A stretch of DNA of 5,804 nt from Alphaproteobacteria bacterium (GCA_026400595.1 JAPLOT010000300.1:1-5804); one strand, 5' to 3'. Positions 1 to 5,647 are shown, counted from the stretch's first letter. Translations and numbers: made by a program. The notes: a model not told the origin generated them from the sequence alone.

Positions 1-229
1 GCAGCGGCAGGCTGCGGCGGACCACCGGCATGGACAGGCGGAGGCCGTCGCTGTCCTGGACCAGGGCGAGGTCACCCCCCAGGTGCCGAAGGCCGGCCAG
101 AACCAGTTCCGGGTCGTTCGGGCCGCAGGCCGCAAGGCCGCGGGCTGAAAGGTAACGCGTTGCGGCTTCGGCGCCCGCACCCCCGGGCACAAGGCGGCAC
201 TCCATCAATGTCCAGTTTGGCACAAGCAT
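1..229 (-). CDS. Partial protein, possibly GNAT/CelD-like acetyltransferase N-terminus (cut by left edge)
   Basis: An open frame on the minus strand runs off the left edge without a stop, giving about 76 residues. Codons in its later part end almost always in G or C, as in the real genes nearby, which supports coding. The protein starts near MLVPNWTLMECRLVPGG and continues with LVLAGLRHLGGDLALVQD and then a stretch ending MPVVRRSLPL. A segment of the form 'helix, then hydrophobic strand, then P-x-x-R-R' resembles the N-terminal part of GNAT-fold proteins of the CelD/BcsL type, but this is a resemblance by eye only. The start is uncertain: ATG at 229 or 205, or a GTG further in, and none has a clear Shine-Dalgarno sequence. 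The gene follows rpmF on the same strand but lies beyond a strong terminator-like hairpin, so it probably has its own promoter. Function is unproven. Confidence 0.5.
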   Translation of the reverse strand, partial: MLVPNWTLMECRLVPGGAGAEAATRYLSARGLAACGPNDPELVLAGLRHLGGDLALVQDSDGLRLSMPVVRRSLPL

Positions 230-261
230 GGGACAGGCCGTGCAAGGCCCGTGCCTGCAAC

Positions 262-289
262 GAAAAGCCGGCCTCTCGGCCGGCTTTTC
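262..289. terminator. Perfect 12-bp hairpin, likely rpmF terminator (bidirectional shape)
   Basis: GAAAAGCCGGCC (262-273) pairs perfectly with GGCCGGCTTTTC (278-289) around a four-base loop, TCTC. The G+C core is flanked by A4 and T4, so either strand gives a stem followed by a short U run. It lies 23 bp past the rpmF stop and is the only strong hairpin there, so it most likely ends the rpmF transcript. The U run is short (four), so termination may be incomplete and some readthrough into the next minus-strand gene is possible. Confidence 0.8.
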
Positions 290-312
290 AAATCAACAGG
301 TTAAACGCCAGA

Positions 313-498
313 TCAGGCGTCGGTCTTGACGGTCAGAACCTGGCGGCCCTTGTAGACGCCGGACTTCAGGTCGATGTGGTGCGGGCGGCGAAGCTCACCC
401 GACTTCTTGTCCTCGACCCAGGTCACGGTGCCGAGCTGGTGGCCGGACCGGCGCATGCCGATGCGGCTCTTGGACATTTTCTTGCGTGGAACGGCCAT
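313..498 (-). CDS. rpmF: 50S ribosomal protein L32
   Basis: This 61-residue basic protein is a structural part of the large ribosomal subunit near the peptidyl transferase region. It starts MAVPRKKMSKSR and contains the family hallmarks GMRRS (residues 14-18), SGELRRPHHIDL (43-54 region) and YKGRQVL (49-55 region), at the full length usual for the family. It has no cysteines, so it is the zinc-free form of L32, without the CxxC pairs found in some other bacteria; zinc-free L32 is usual in Proteobacteria. The ATG at 498 has a GGAG seven bases upstream, which decides the start. It follows mtgA on the same strand after 70 bp and is followed by a strong terminator. A promoter-like sequence at the end of mtgA and a hairpin in the leader suggest separate, possibly regulated, expression. 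Confidence 0.97.
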   Translation of the reverse strand: MAVPRKKMSKSRIGMRRSGHQLGTVTWVEDKKSGELRRPHHIDLKSGVYKGRQVLTVKTDA

Positions 499-517
499 TG
501 TAGAACTCCATGTGATT

Positions 518-541
518 GTGGCGCGGGAACTGCCGCGCCAC
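518..541 (-). promoter_or_regulatory. Perfect 9-bp hairpin in the rpmF leader
   Basis: On the minus strand GTGGCGCGG pairs with CCGCGCCAC around a six-base loop (CAGTTC). All nine pairs are Watson-Crick, and seven of them are G-C. It ends 19 bases before the rpmF ATG and about 9 bases before the GGAG ribosome binding site. No U run follows, so it is not a standard intrinsic terminator for mtgA. If transcription starts near 549 as predicted, the hairpin sits close to the 5' end of the rpmF mRNA, where it could stabilise the message or affect ribosome access. That role is inferred; only the pairing is seen. Confidence 0.6.
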
Positions 542-555
542 TCAAGTTGAGGCGG

Positions 556-584
556 CTTATACCTGCGCTCAGCGCCCAAGGCAA
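556..584 (-). promoter_or_regulatory. Candidate rpmF promoter
   Basis: On the minus strand TTGCCT (579-584) and TATAAG (556-561) are separated by 17 bases. The -10 matches the sigma-70 consensus at five of six positions. The -35 reads CTTGCC with its preceding base, close to the alphaproteobacterial CTTGAC form. The -35 lies inside the last codons of mtgA. Transcription would start near 549, giving a leader of about 50 bases that includes the hairpin. Confidence 0.6.
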
Positions 585-1321
585 GCGAGATAGGGGGCCA
601 TTCCCGCCATCCGCACCTGGATCCGGTTGGCGATGGACCGCACCCCCTTGGAGGGCTTTCCAGCGCTGCGCTTGATGGGGTTGGGCAGGACGGCCGCCAG
701 CAGCGCAGCCTCTCTCCGGGTGAGGTTCCTGGCGGATTTCTTGAAATGATGGCGGGCCGCCGCTTCTGCCCCATAGACCCCCGGCGCCCATTCGACGATG
801 TTGAGATAGATCTCGATCATCCGCCGCTTGGACCAGACCAGATCCATCCACAGCGCCACCGGCAATTCCAGCACCTTGCGGATGGCAAACCGACCATCCC
901 ACAGGAACAGGTTCTTGGCCGTCTGCATCGGAATGGTGCTGGCCCCCCGGAGCGGCGCTTCGCCGGCCTCCAGCGCATCCTCGATCACGCCCTGGAATTC
1001 GGTCCAGTCGACGCCGCGGTGTTCGCAGAAGCGGGCATCCTCCGCGGTGATCACGGCGCGCGGCAGATGGGGGGAAATCTCGTCGAGGCTCACCCAGTCC
1101 TTCTTGATCCCGTTGCCGGACAGGGCCCGCAGCAGCATGACGTTGGAAAAGGGCGGCGGCACGACCGTGTAGACCACCGTCATCACGATGGGCCAGGCAA
1201 CCAGGGCTGCCAGCACATAGCCGCCGATGCGCAGGTACCGCCGCCAGCCCCGTGCTGCCGTGCCTGCCATTGGCCTGTGTCCCTCGCGCGGCAAGGCTGC
1301 TGGTTGAGTTTCGTCGCTCAT
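569..1321 (-). CDS. mtgA: Monofunctional biosynthetic peptidoglycan glycosyltransferase
   Basis: This 250-residue enzyme polymerises lipid II into glycan strands at the periplasmic face of the inner membrane; it lacks a transpeptidase domain. One membrane anchor is visible at about residues 31-54 after a short basic cytoplasmic tail, then a family 51 glycosyltransferase domain to the C-terminus. The hallmark motifs are EDARFCEHRG (94-103, with the first catalytic glutamate E94), GASTIPMQTAKNLF (126-139), RKVLE (148-152, second acidic residue E152) and IYLNIVEW (171-178). The more common QQ in the GxSTIxQQ motif is MQ here, a variant seen in this family. ATG at 1321 is preferred because it keeps the short tail before the anchor, but its AGGG lies only two bases upstream; ATG at 1270 (residue 18), with GAGGG about 10 bases upstream, is a real alternative. 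It diverges from ispA and lies upstream of rpmF. Confidence 0.96.
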   Translation of the reverse strand: MSDETQPAALPREGHRPMAGTAARGWRRYLRIGGYVLAALVAWPIVMTVVYTVVPPPFSNVMLLRALSGNGIKKDWVSLDEISPHLPRAVITAEDARFCEHRGVDWTEFQGVIEDALEAGEAPLRGASTIPMQTAKNLFLWDGRFAIRKVLELPVALWMDLVWSKRRMIEIYLNIVEWAPGVYGAEAAARHHFKKSARNLTRREAALLAAVLPNPIKRSAGKPSKGVRSIANRIQVRMAGMAPYLACLGR

Positions 1322-1332
1322 GTCCCTACTAA
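1304..1332 (+). promoter_or_regulatory. Candidate ispA promoter
   Basis: TTGAGT (1304-1309) and TACTAA (1327-1332) are 17 bases apart, giving a start near 1339, about 20 bases before the ispA start codon. The -35 matches four of six consensus positions and the -10 three of six, so the support is modest. The element overlaps the first codons of mtgA on the other strand. A short inverted repeat, CCCTACTAAGGG (1324-1335), covers the -10 region. Confidence 0.35.
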
Positions 1333-1358
1333 GGGCCGCATAGCACAGGAAGATTGCC

Positions 1359-2237
1359 TTGTCCTTCGAACTTGCCCTCCGCCAGGCTGCCCAGGAAACC
1401 GACGCCCTGCTCGACCGGCTGCTGCCGCTCGAAGCTTCACCGGCCCGGCGCATCATGGAGGCGGTGCGCTATGCAGCCCTGGGCCCGGGCAAACGGCTGC
1501 GGCCCTTTCTTCTCGTCGAGGCCGCCAGCCTGTTCGATGTCCCGCGACAACAATCGCTGCGGGCGGGCGCGGCGCTGGAATGCATCCACTGCTATTCGCT
1601 CGTCCATGACGATCTCCCGGCCATGGACGACGACGACCTGCGTCGGGGGCGGCCGACGACGCACAAGGCCTTTGACGAGGCCACGGCGATCCTCGCCGGC
1701 GATGCCCTGCTCACCTTTGCCTTCGAGATCCTCTCCGCTGCCGAGACCCATCCGGACGCCACGATCCGGGTGGCCCTGGTCTCGGGCCTCGCGAAGGCCG
1801 CCGGGCAGGCCGGCATGGTGGGCGGACAGATGCTCGACATCGAAGCCGAAACTCAAGCGAATTCAAATCTTTCGGATATTGTCCGGATTCAGAGTCTGAA
1901 GACGGGCGCCCTCTTCCGCTTCGCCTGCGAGGCGGGCGCGGTGCTGGGTGCGGGCGATCCTGCGCCCTTGCGGCGCTATGCCGACTCCATCGGCCTCGCC
2001 TTCCAGATCGCGGACGACATCCTCGACGTGGAGTCGACCCCCGAGGCGCTCGGCAAGGCGACACAGAAGGACAAGGGAATGGGCAAGGCGACCTTCGTCG
2101 ACCTGCTGGGGCTGGATGGCGCGCGGCAGAAGGCCAGACGTCTTGTGGATGAGGCCGTCGCAGCCCTCGCGCCCTATGGCCCCAAGGCCGACCTGCTCGC
2201 CGACGCCGCCCGCTTCATCGTGGCACGGCGCAAGTAG
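1359..2237 (+). CDS. ispA: Farnesyl diphosphate synthase (geranyltranstransferase), type II bacterial
   Basis: This 292-residue polyprenyl synthase condenses IPP with DMAPP and then geranyl diphosphate to give C15 farnesyl diphosphate, the precursor of undecaprenyl phosphate, quinones and often hopanoids. It has GKRLRP (45-50), the first aspartate-rich motif DDLPAMD (84-90, the four-spacer form of bacterial FPP synthases), the second motif DDILD (219-223), and KTGALF (181-186). The tyrosine five residues before the first motif (Y79) and the run YSLVHDDLPAMDDDD match E. coli IspA, which favours a C15 product over a C20 one; a geranylgeranyl synthase is less likely but not excluded. The start is TTG at 1359, with AGGAAGA at 1347-1353 at good spacing; the next in-frame ATG would remove about 32 residues. 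It diverges from mtgA and converges on ispG with a 5-bp gap. Confidence 0.95.
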   Translation: MSFELALRQAAQETDALLDRLLPLEASPARRIMEAVRYAALGPGKRLRPFLLVEAASLFDVPRQQSLRAGAALECIHCYSLVHDDLPAMDDDDLRRGRPTTHKAFDEATAILAGDALLTFAFEILSAAETHPDATIRVALVSGLAKAAGQAGMVGGQMLDIEAETQANSNLSDIVRIQSLKTGALFRFACEAGAVLGAGDPAPLRRYADSIGLAFQIADDILDVESTPEALGKATQKDKGMGKATFVDLLGLDGARQKARRLVDEAVAALAPYGPKADLLADAARFIVARRK

Positions 2238-2242
2238 GGGCC

Positions 2243-3466
2243 TCAACCCCAGCGCTGCCGGACGTAGTTCTCGACGACGTCCTTGAACTGCCGGGAAATG
2301 TCCTCGCCGCGCAGGGTCATGGCCTTCTTGCCATCGATGAAGATGGGAGCGGCCGGAAGCTCGCCGGTGCCCGGCAGCGAGATGCCGATGTCGGCATGCT
2401 TGGATTCGCCCGGTCCATTCACGATGCAGCCCATCACCGCGAGCTGCAGGGTTTCGAAGCCCGGATAGTCGCGCCGCCAGTCTGCCATGCGGCTGCGCAC
2501 ATAGCCCTGGATGTCCTGCGCCAGCTCCTGGAACACCGTTGACGTGGTGCGGCCGCAGCCCGGGCAGGCAATGACCATCGGCGCGAAGGCGCGCAGCCCC
2601 ATGGTCTGGAGGATTTCCTGGGCCACGATGACTTCGCGGCTGCGGTCACCGCCGGGCTCGGGCGTCAGCGAAATCCGGATGGTGTCGCCGATACCCTCCT
2701 GCAGCAGCACGGCCAGGGCCGCAGTCGAGGCGACGATGCCCTTCGATCCCATGCCGGCCTCGGTGAGGCCCAGATGCAGGGCATGATCGCAACGCGCGGC
2801 GAGCGAACGGTAGACCGCGATGAGATCCTGCACCTCGGAACACTTGGCCGAGATGATGATGCGGTCCTTCGGCAGGCCGATCTCGATGGCGCGCTCGGCC
2901 GACAGGAGGCCGGACTGCACCACGGCCTCGTGCATGACCTCCCGCACGTCGCGCGGCGTTGCGGACTTGGCATTCCGATCCATCAGTTCCGTCAGCAGCG
3001 CCTGATCGAGCGAACCCCAGTTCACGCCGATCCGTACCGGCCGGTCGAACCTGATGGCCGTCTCGACCATCATCGCGAAGTTGCGGTCCTTCTTTTCGCG
3101 GAACCCGACATTGCCGGGATTGATGCGGTATTTGGCGAGGGCTTCGGCGCAGGCGGGATGATCGTTGAGCAGCGTGTGGCCGTTGTAGTGGAAATCCCCC
3201 ACCAGCGGCACGTTGCAGCCCATGCGGTCGAGCTTCTCGCGGATGAGAGGAACGGCCCTCGCGGACTCGTCACGATCGACGGTGATGCGCACGACTTCCG
3301 ATCCGGCGCGCGCAAGATCGGCGGTCTGCCGGGCGGTTGCCTCGGCATCGGCGGTGTCCGTGTTGGTCATGGACTGCACCACCACGGGGGCGCCGCCGCC
3401 CACCGTCACGTGCCCGACCTTCACCGGGATGGAAGTGCGGCGGACGCTGATTGCTGAATAGCTCAT
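2243..3466 (-). CDS. ispG: 4-hydroxy-3-methylbut-2-enyl diphosphate synthase
   Basis: This 407-residue cytoplasmic [4Fe-4S] enzyme converts MEcPP to HMBPP, the second-last step of the MEP isoprenoid pathway, using electrons from flavodoxin or ferredoxin. An N-terminal TIM-barrel domain covers about residues 10-260, with VVQSMTNTDT (29-38) and RINPGNVG (114-121). The C-terminal reductase domain holds CPGCGRTT (C301, C304) and MGCIVNGPGE (C347, E354), the expected cluster ligands. The spacing between the two cysteine motifs is about 11 residues longer than in E. coli IspG, as is usual in Alphaproteobacteria. The start is ATG at 3466, six bases after the znuB stop and in the same frame; there is no clear Shine-Dalgarno, so translation may be coupled to znuB or start on a leaderless message. 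It is the last gene of the zur-znuC-znuB group. Confidence 0.97.
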   Translation of the reverse strand: MSYSAISVRRTSIPVKVGHVTVGGGAPVVVQSMTNTDTADAEATARQTADLARAGSEVVRITVDRDESARAVPLIREKLDRMGCNVPLVGDFHYNGHTLLNDHPACAEALAKYRINPGNVGFREKKDRNFAMMVETAIRFDRPVRIGVNWGSLDQALLTELMDRNAKSATPRDVREVMHEAVVQSGLLSAERAIEIGLPKDRIIISAKCSEVQDLIAVYRSLAARCDHALHLGLTEAGMGSKGIVASTAALAVLLQEGIGDTIRISLTPEPGGDRSREVIVAQEILQTMGLRAFAPMVIACPGCGRTTSTVFQELAQDIQGYVRSRMADWRRDYPGFETLQLAVMGCIVNGPGESKHADIGISLPGTGELPAAPIFIDGKKAMTLRGEDISRQFKDVVENYVRQRWG

Positions 3467-3472
3467 GGGTTA

Positions 3473-3502
3473 CTAATTGGTCTGGGGAAACGCCAAGGTC
3501 AA
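3473..3502 (-). promoter_or_regulatory. Possible internal promoter for ispG
   Basis: On the minus strand TTGACC (3497-3502), preceded by C to give the favoured CTTGAC form, is 18 bases from AATTAG (3473-3478), which matches the -10 consensus at three of six positions. Only six bases separate this -10 from the ispG ATG, so a transcript would begin at or near the start codon. The poor -10 keeps this tentative. Confidence 0.25.
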
Positions 3503-4273
3503 GACGAACAGGAGTCCGGCCGACAGCACGATGGCGGGTCCCGACGTGGCGTTCAGCGTGGCTGAGGCCATGAGGCCCATGACCACCGCCATGGCGGCTA
3601 TTGCGCCGGCCGTCACCGCCATGGTTTCCGGCTTGCGGGCAACCCGGCGGGCGGCGGCGGCCGGAATGATGAGCAAGGCGGTGATCAGCAGCAGCCCCAC
3701 GATCTTCATCGAGATGGCCGTCATCAGCGCGATGAGCAGGATGAAGCCAAGCTCGACCCGCTGCACCCTCACCCCCTCGGCCTGCGCCAGCTCCTCATGC
3801 ACCGACATGGCAATGAGATCGCGCCACAGGAAGGCCAGCACCGCGAGGACAGCGGCGCCGCCGGCCCAGACGATCCAGACGTCGCGCGTGTTCACCGTCA
3901 GGATGTCGCCGAAGAGCAGGTCCATGTGATCGCCGGCGGCGCCCGTGACCAGCCCCACGGTGATGAGCCCCAGTGCCAGCGACGTATGCGACAGGATGCC
4001 CAGCAGAGTATCGGTGGCGAGCGCGCGCTGCCGCTTCAGCAGCATGAGCAGCAGCGCCACTGCGACGGCGGTGGCGACGGCACCGAGCGTCAGGCTGAAT
4101 CCCAGCAGAAGTCCAAGGCCAACACCGAACAGGCCCGAATGCGCCAGGGTCTCGCCGAAATAGGCCATGCGCCGCCAGACGATGAAGCAGCCGACGGGGC
4201 CTGCAACCAGCGCGATGGCGAGACCGGCCAGCAGCGCGCGCCGGAAGAAGGGCTCGGCGAGGATGTCAAGCAT
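3473..4273 (-). CDS. znuB: Zinc ABC transporter permease
   Basis: This 266-residue inner-membrane protein forms the channel of the high-affinity zinc importer, working with ZnuC and a periplasmic binding protein. Seven to eight hydrophobic segments cover most of the length, at about residues 13-32, 41-80, 93-112, 132-150, 177-207, 217-238 and 245-262. Family motifs are MAYFGETLAHSGLFGVGLG (36-54), LGILSHTSLALGL (91-103), FGDIL (121-125), HEELAQAEGV (159-168) and LLLITALLIIPAAAARR (194-210). These fit the ZnuB/MntB (COG1108) permeases. The metal is assigned as zinc from the neighbouring zur and the His-rich ZnuC, since manganese or iron permeases look similar. It starts 47 bp after znuC. It ends with two in-frame stops, TAG then TAA, just before ispG. 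Confidence 0.93.
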   Translation of the reverse strand: MLDILAEPFFRRALLAGLAIALVAGPVGCFIVWRRMAYFGETLAHSGLFGVGLGLLLGFSLTLGAVATAVAVALLLMLLKRQRALATDTLLGILSHTSLALGLITVGLVTGAAGDHMDLLFGDILTVNTRDVWIVWAGGAAVLAVLAFLWRDLIAMSVHEELAQAEGVRVQRVELGFILLIALMTAISMKIVGLLLITALLIIPAAAARRVARKPETMAVTAGAIAAMAVVMGLMASATLNATSGPAIVLSAGLLFVLTLAFPQTN

Positions 4274-4320
4274 TCGCGTGCCTGTCGCGATCCGCCTGGA
4301 TCGACGGTGGGGAACTGCGG

Positions 4321-5085
4321 TTAATGGCGGTGGTCATGATGATGGTGATGATGATCATGGCTTTCGTGGTCATGATCGTGGTGATGGGTATAGGCGGCGA
4401 TCATGCGGGCGGCGGATGGCCCGAACAGCCGCGCGAACTCCGGGTCCTGCTGCACCTTGGTGGGCGCACCTTCGCAGCAGACATGCCCGTTGAGGCAGAT
4501 CACATGGTCGCTCTCGGCCATGACCATGTGAAGGTCGTGGCTGACCATGAGGATACCGCAGCCATGGCGCTTGCGGATCTCGGAAATGAGTTCGTACATG
4601 CGGGCTTCGCCCATGAAATCGACAGCCTGCACGGGTTCGTCCAGCACCAGAAGCTCGGGCTTGCGCAGCAGTGCGCGCGCCAGGAGGGCACGCTGCAGCT
4701 CGCCGCCCGAGAGCCGCGTGATGCTGGCAGACGTGAGGTGGGCAATCCCCGTCTCGCGCAAGGCCTCTTCGATCTCCGCGTCCTTGGCCTTGATGGTGAG
4801 CGTCAGCAGCCGCCGGACATCGAGCGGGACGTTCGGCGTGAGCGGAAAGCGCTGCGGCACATAGCCGACCCGCAGGCCAGGACGGCGAATGATCCGCCCC
4901 GAAGTGAGCGGCTGCAGGCCCAGCATGCAGCGGACCAGCGTGGATTTGCCCGCGCCATTGGGTCCGATCACCGTGACGATTTCGCCCGGCCGCACATCCA
5001 TGCTGATCCGATCGAGGATCTTCCGCCCGCCAATCTCGAGTGTGGCCTCCCGCGCGCTCAGGACGGCGTCATGCGCCTTCAACAT
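4321..5085 (-). CDS. znuC: Zinc ABC transporter ATP-binding protein with His-rich C-terminal tail
   Basis: This 254-residue ATPase powers zinc import through ZnuB. It has Walker A GPNGAGKST (41-49), a Q-loop glutamine in VPQ (Q78), the signature LSGGELQR (125-132), Walker B LLVLDEP (145-151) and an H-loop histidine in VSHD (H183). The VQAVD after Walker B resembles the VQGVD of ZnuC proteins. The last 21 residues (234-254) are almost only histidine and aspartate (14 His, 4 Asp), a likely metal-binding tail that E. coli ZnuC lacks. The start is ATG at 5085, sharing its A with the zur stop (TGATG), a classic coupling arrangement. GTG at 5088, directly upstream, is an alternative that better fits the spacing of AAGG in the zur end and adds one residue. 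Confidence 0.95.
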   Translation of the reverse strand: MLKAHDAVLSAREATLEIGGRKILDRISMDVRPGEIVTVIGPNGAGKSTLVRCMLGLQPLTSGRIIRRPGLRVGYVPQRFPLTPNVPLDVRRLLTLTIKAKDAEIEEALRETGIAHLTSASITRLSGGELQRALLARALLRKPELLVLDEPVQAVDFMGEARMYELISEIRKRHGCGILMVSHDLHMVMAESDHVICLNGHVCCEGAPTKVQQDPEFARLFGPSAARMIAAYTHHHDHDHESHDHHHHHHDHRH

Positions 5086-5558
5086 CACGCTGCTACCTTG
5101 CAGGCCGCACAGAATCCCGAGACCTCGACCATGGCATGCGTGTCGCTGAACCCCTGCGCCGCCGCGGCCGACTTGAGTTCCCTGAAGACGTTCGGCGCAT
5201 CCAGCTCCGACACCAGTCCGCAGGCCTCGCAGATGAGGAGTGCCGCGGGCTGGCCCTCATGGGCATGCGAACAGGCAACAAAGGCATTGCGGCTCTCGAT
5301 CTTGTGGACGAGCCCGTGCGCCAGCAGGAAATCGAGCGCGCGATAGACGGTGATCGGGGCCGGCCGCGGCCCGTGCTCGGCCATGCGCTCGATGATGTCA
5401 TAGGCGCCGACGGCGGCGTGGCTGCGCGCCACGCAGTTCAGCACGTCGCGGCGCTGCCCCGTCAGGCGTGAACCGCGCCGCTCGCAGGTGCGCTCGGCCC
5501 GCGCCAGAAGATCCGCCGTGCATTCGGCATGGTCATGATGAGGTTCGGGAAAGGACAT
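5085..5558 (-). CDS. zur: Zinc uptake regulator, Fur family
   Basis: This 157-residue repressor binds DNA when loaded with zinc and shuts off zinc import. A winged helix covers about residues 30-95, including LTGQRRDVL (32-40), ITVYRALDFL (69-78) and GLVHKIES (82-89). The C-terminal dimerisation domain holds two CxxC pairs, C110/C113 and C150/C153, the expected structural zinc site. H85, C96, a histidine at 98 or 100 and E118 match the regulatory zinc ligands of E. coli Zur, and VHKIES..F..C is typical of Zur rather than Fur. The N-terminus carries HHDH (7-10). It is the first gene of the group and overlaps the start of znuC. There is no Shine-Dalgarno before ATG 5558, and the -10 element lies eight bases upstream, so a leaderless message and autoregulation are likely. 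Confidence 0.94.
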   Translation of the reverse strand: MSFPEPHHDHAECTADLLARAERTCERRGSRLTGQRRDVLNCVARSHAAVGAYDIIERMAEHGPRPAPITVYRALDFLLAHGLVHKIESRNAFVACSHAHEGQPAALLICEACGLVSELDAPNVFRELKSAAAAQGFSDTHAMVEVSGFCAACKVAA

Positions 5559-5560
5559 TT

Positions 5561-5575
5561 TGTTACATTATAACA
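5561..5575. promoter_or_regulatory. Candidate Zur operator overlapping the zur -10 element
   Basis: TGTTA (5561-5565) and TAACA (5571-5575) form a perfect inverted repeat around five bases; on the minus strand it reads TGTTATAATGTAACA. It is a sharp A+T island in G+C-rich DNA. It resembles the AT-rich palindromes around TGTTATAACA that Zur binds in Alphaproteobacteria, as recalled, not checked. A perfect -10, TATAAT (minus strand, 5567-5572), lies inside it, so a bound repressor would block the promoter. The exact boundaries and the regulator are inferred from position next to zur. Confidence 0.65.
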
Positions 5576-5593
5576 GTTCGTCCCTGATGACAA
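5567..5593 (-). promoter_or_regulatory. zur-znuCB-ispG promoter
   Basis: On the minus strand TATAAT (5567-5572) is a perfect -10 element. The best -35 is TTGTCA (5588-5593, five of six positions), but the 15-base spacer is shorter than the usual 17, so the promoter may be weak or need activation. Only GTAACAAA separates the -10 from the zur ATG, so transcription should start within a few bases of the start codon. Confidence 0.6.
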
Positions 5594-5633
5594 CCAAGGC
5601 TCTTCCGACGCATCGTGACGAAGTCATACCACC

Positions 5634-5640
5634 AAGGGAG
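5634..5640 (+). promoter_or_regulatory. Strong ribosome binding site of the cupin gene
   Basis: AAGGGAG lies seven bases before ATG 5648, a strong Shine-Dalgarno match that fixes the start. It contrasts with the absence of any such site before zur, which starts 89 bp away on the other strand. Confidence 0.8.
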
Positions 5641-5647
5641 CGACACC

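Noticed and set aside
313..498. Zinc-ribbon link between L32 and the nearby zinc genes
   Set aside because: The L32 here has no cysteines, but the zinc-free form is normal in Proteobacteria, so it gives no evidence of a zinc-sparing switch with the zur operon.
746..1609. Long plus-strand open frame over mtgA and the start of ispA
   Set aside because: It is antisense to the GT51 motifs of mtgA and out of frame with ispA; the protein looks like an out-of-frame translation rich in Pro, His and Arg.
2237..2250. GGGG-CCTCAA-CCCC as an ispA/ispG terminator
   Set aside because: Four base pairs and no T run on either strand are too weak to call a terminator.
4288..4303. CGATCC-GCCT-GGATCG hairpin between znuC and znuB
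   Set aside because: The stem is only six bases, with no U run and no ribosome site overlap; it may be chance in a 47-bp gap.
4324..4384. CAT/ATG-rich repeat that could be taken for a tandem repeat
   Set aside because: It is the coding sequence of the His/Asp-rich ZnuC tail; the units vary and there is no regular spacing.
4324..5346. Long plus-strand open frame of about 340 codons over znuC and zur
   Set aside because: It lies opposite two well-supported genes, its sequence has no recognisable domain, and high-GC genes often leave an open antisense frame.
5085..5558. Fur (iron) or PerR (peroxide) instead of Zur
   Set aside because: The VHKIES and C96/H100/E118 pattern, and position directly upstream of znuC and znuB, fit Zur better.
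5616..5626. TGAC-GAA-GTCA repeat upstream of the cupin gene
   Set aside because: Four-base arms are common by chance, and no regulator can be tied to it.
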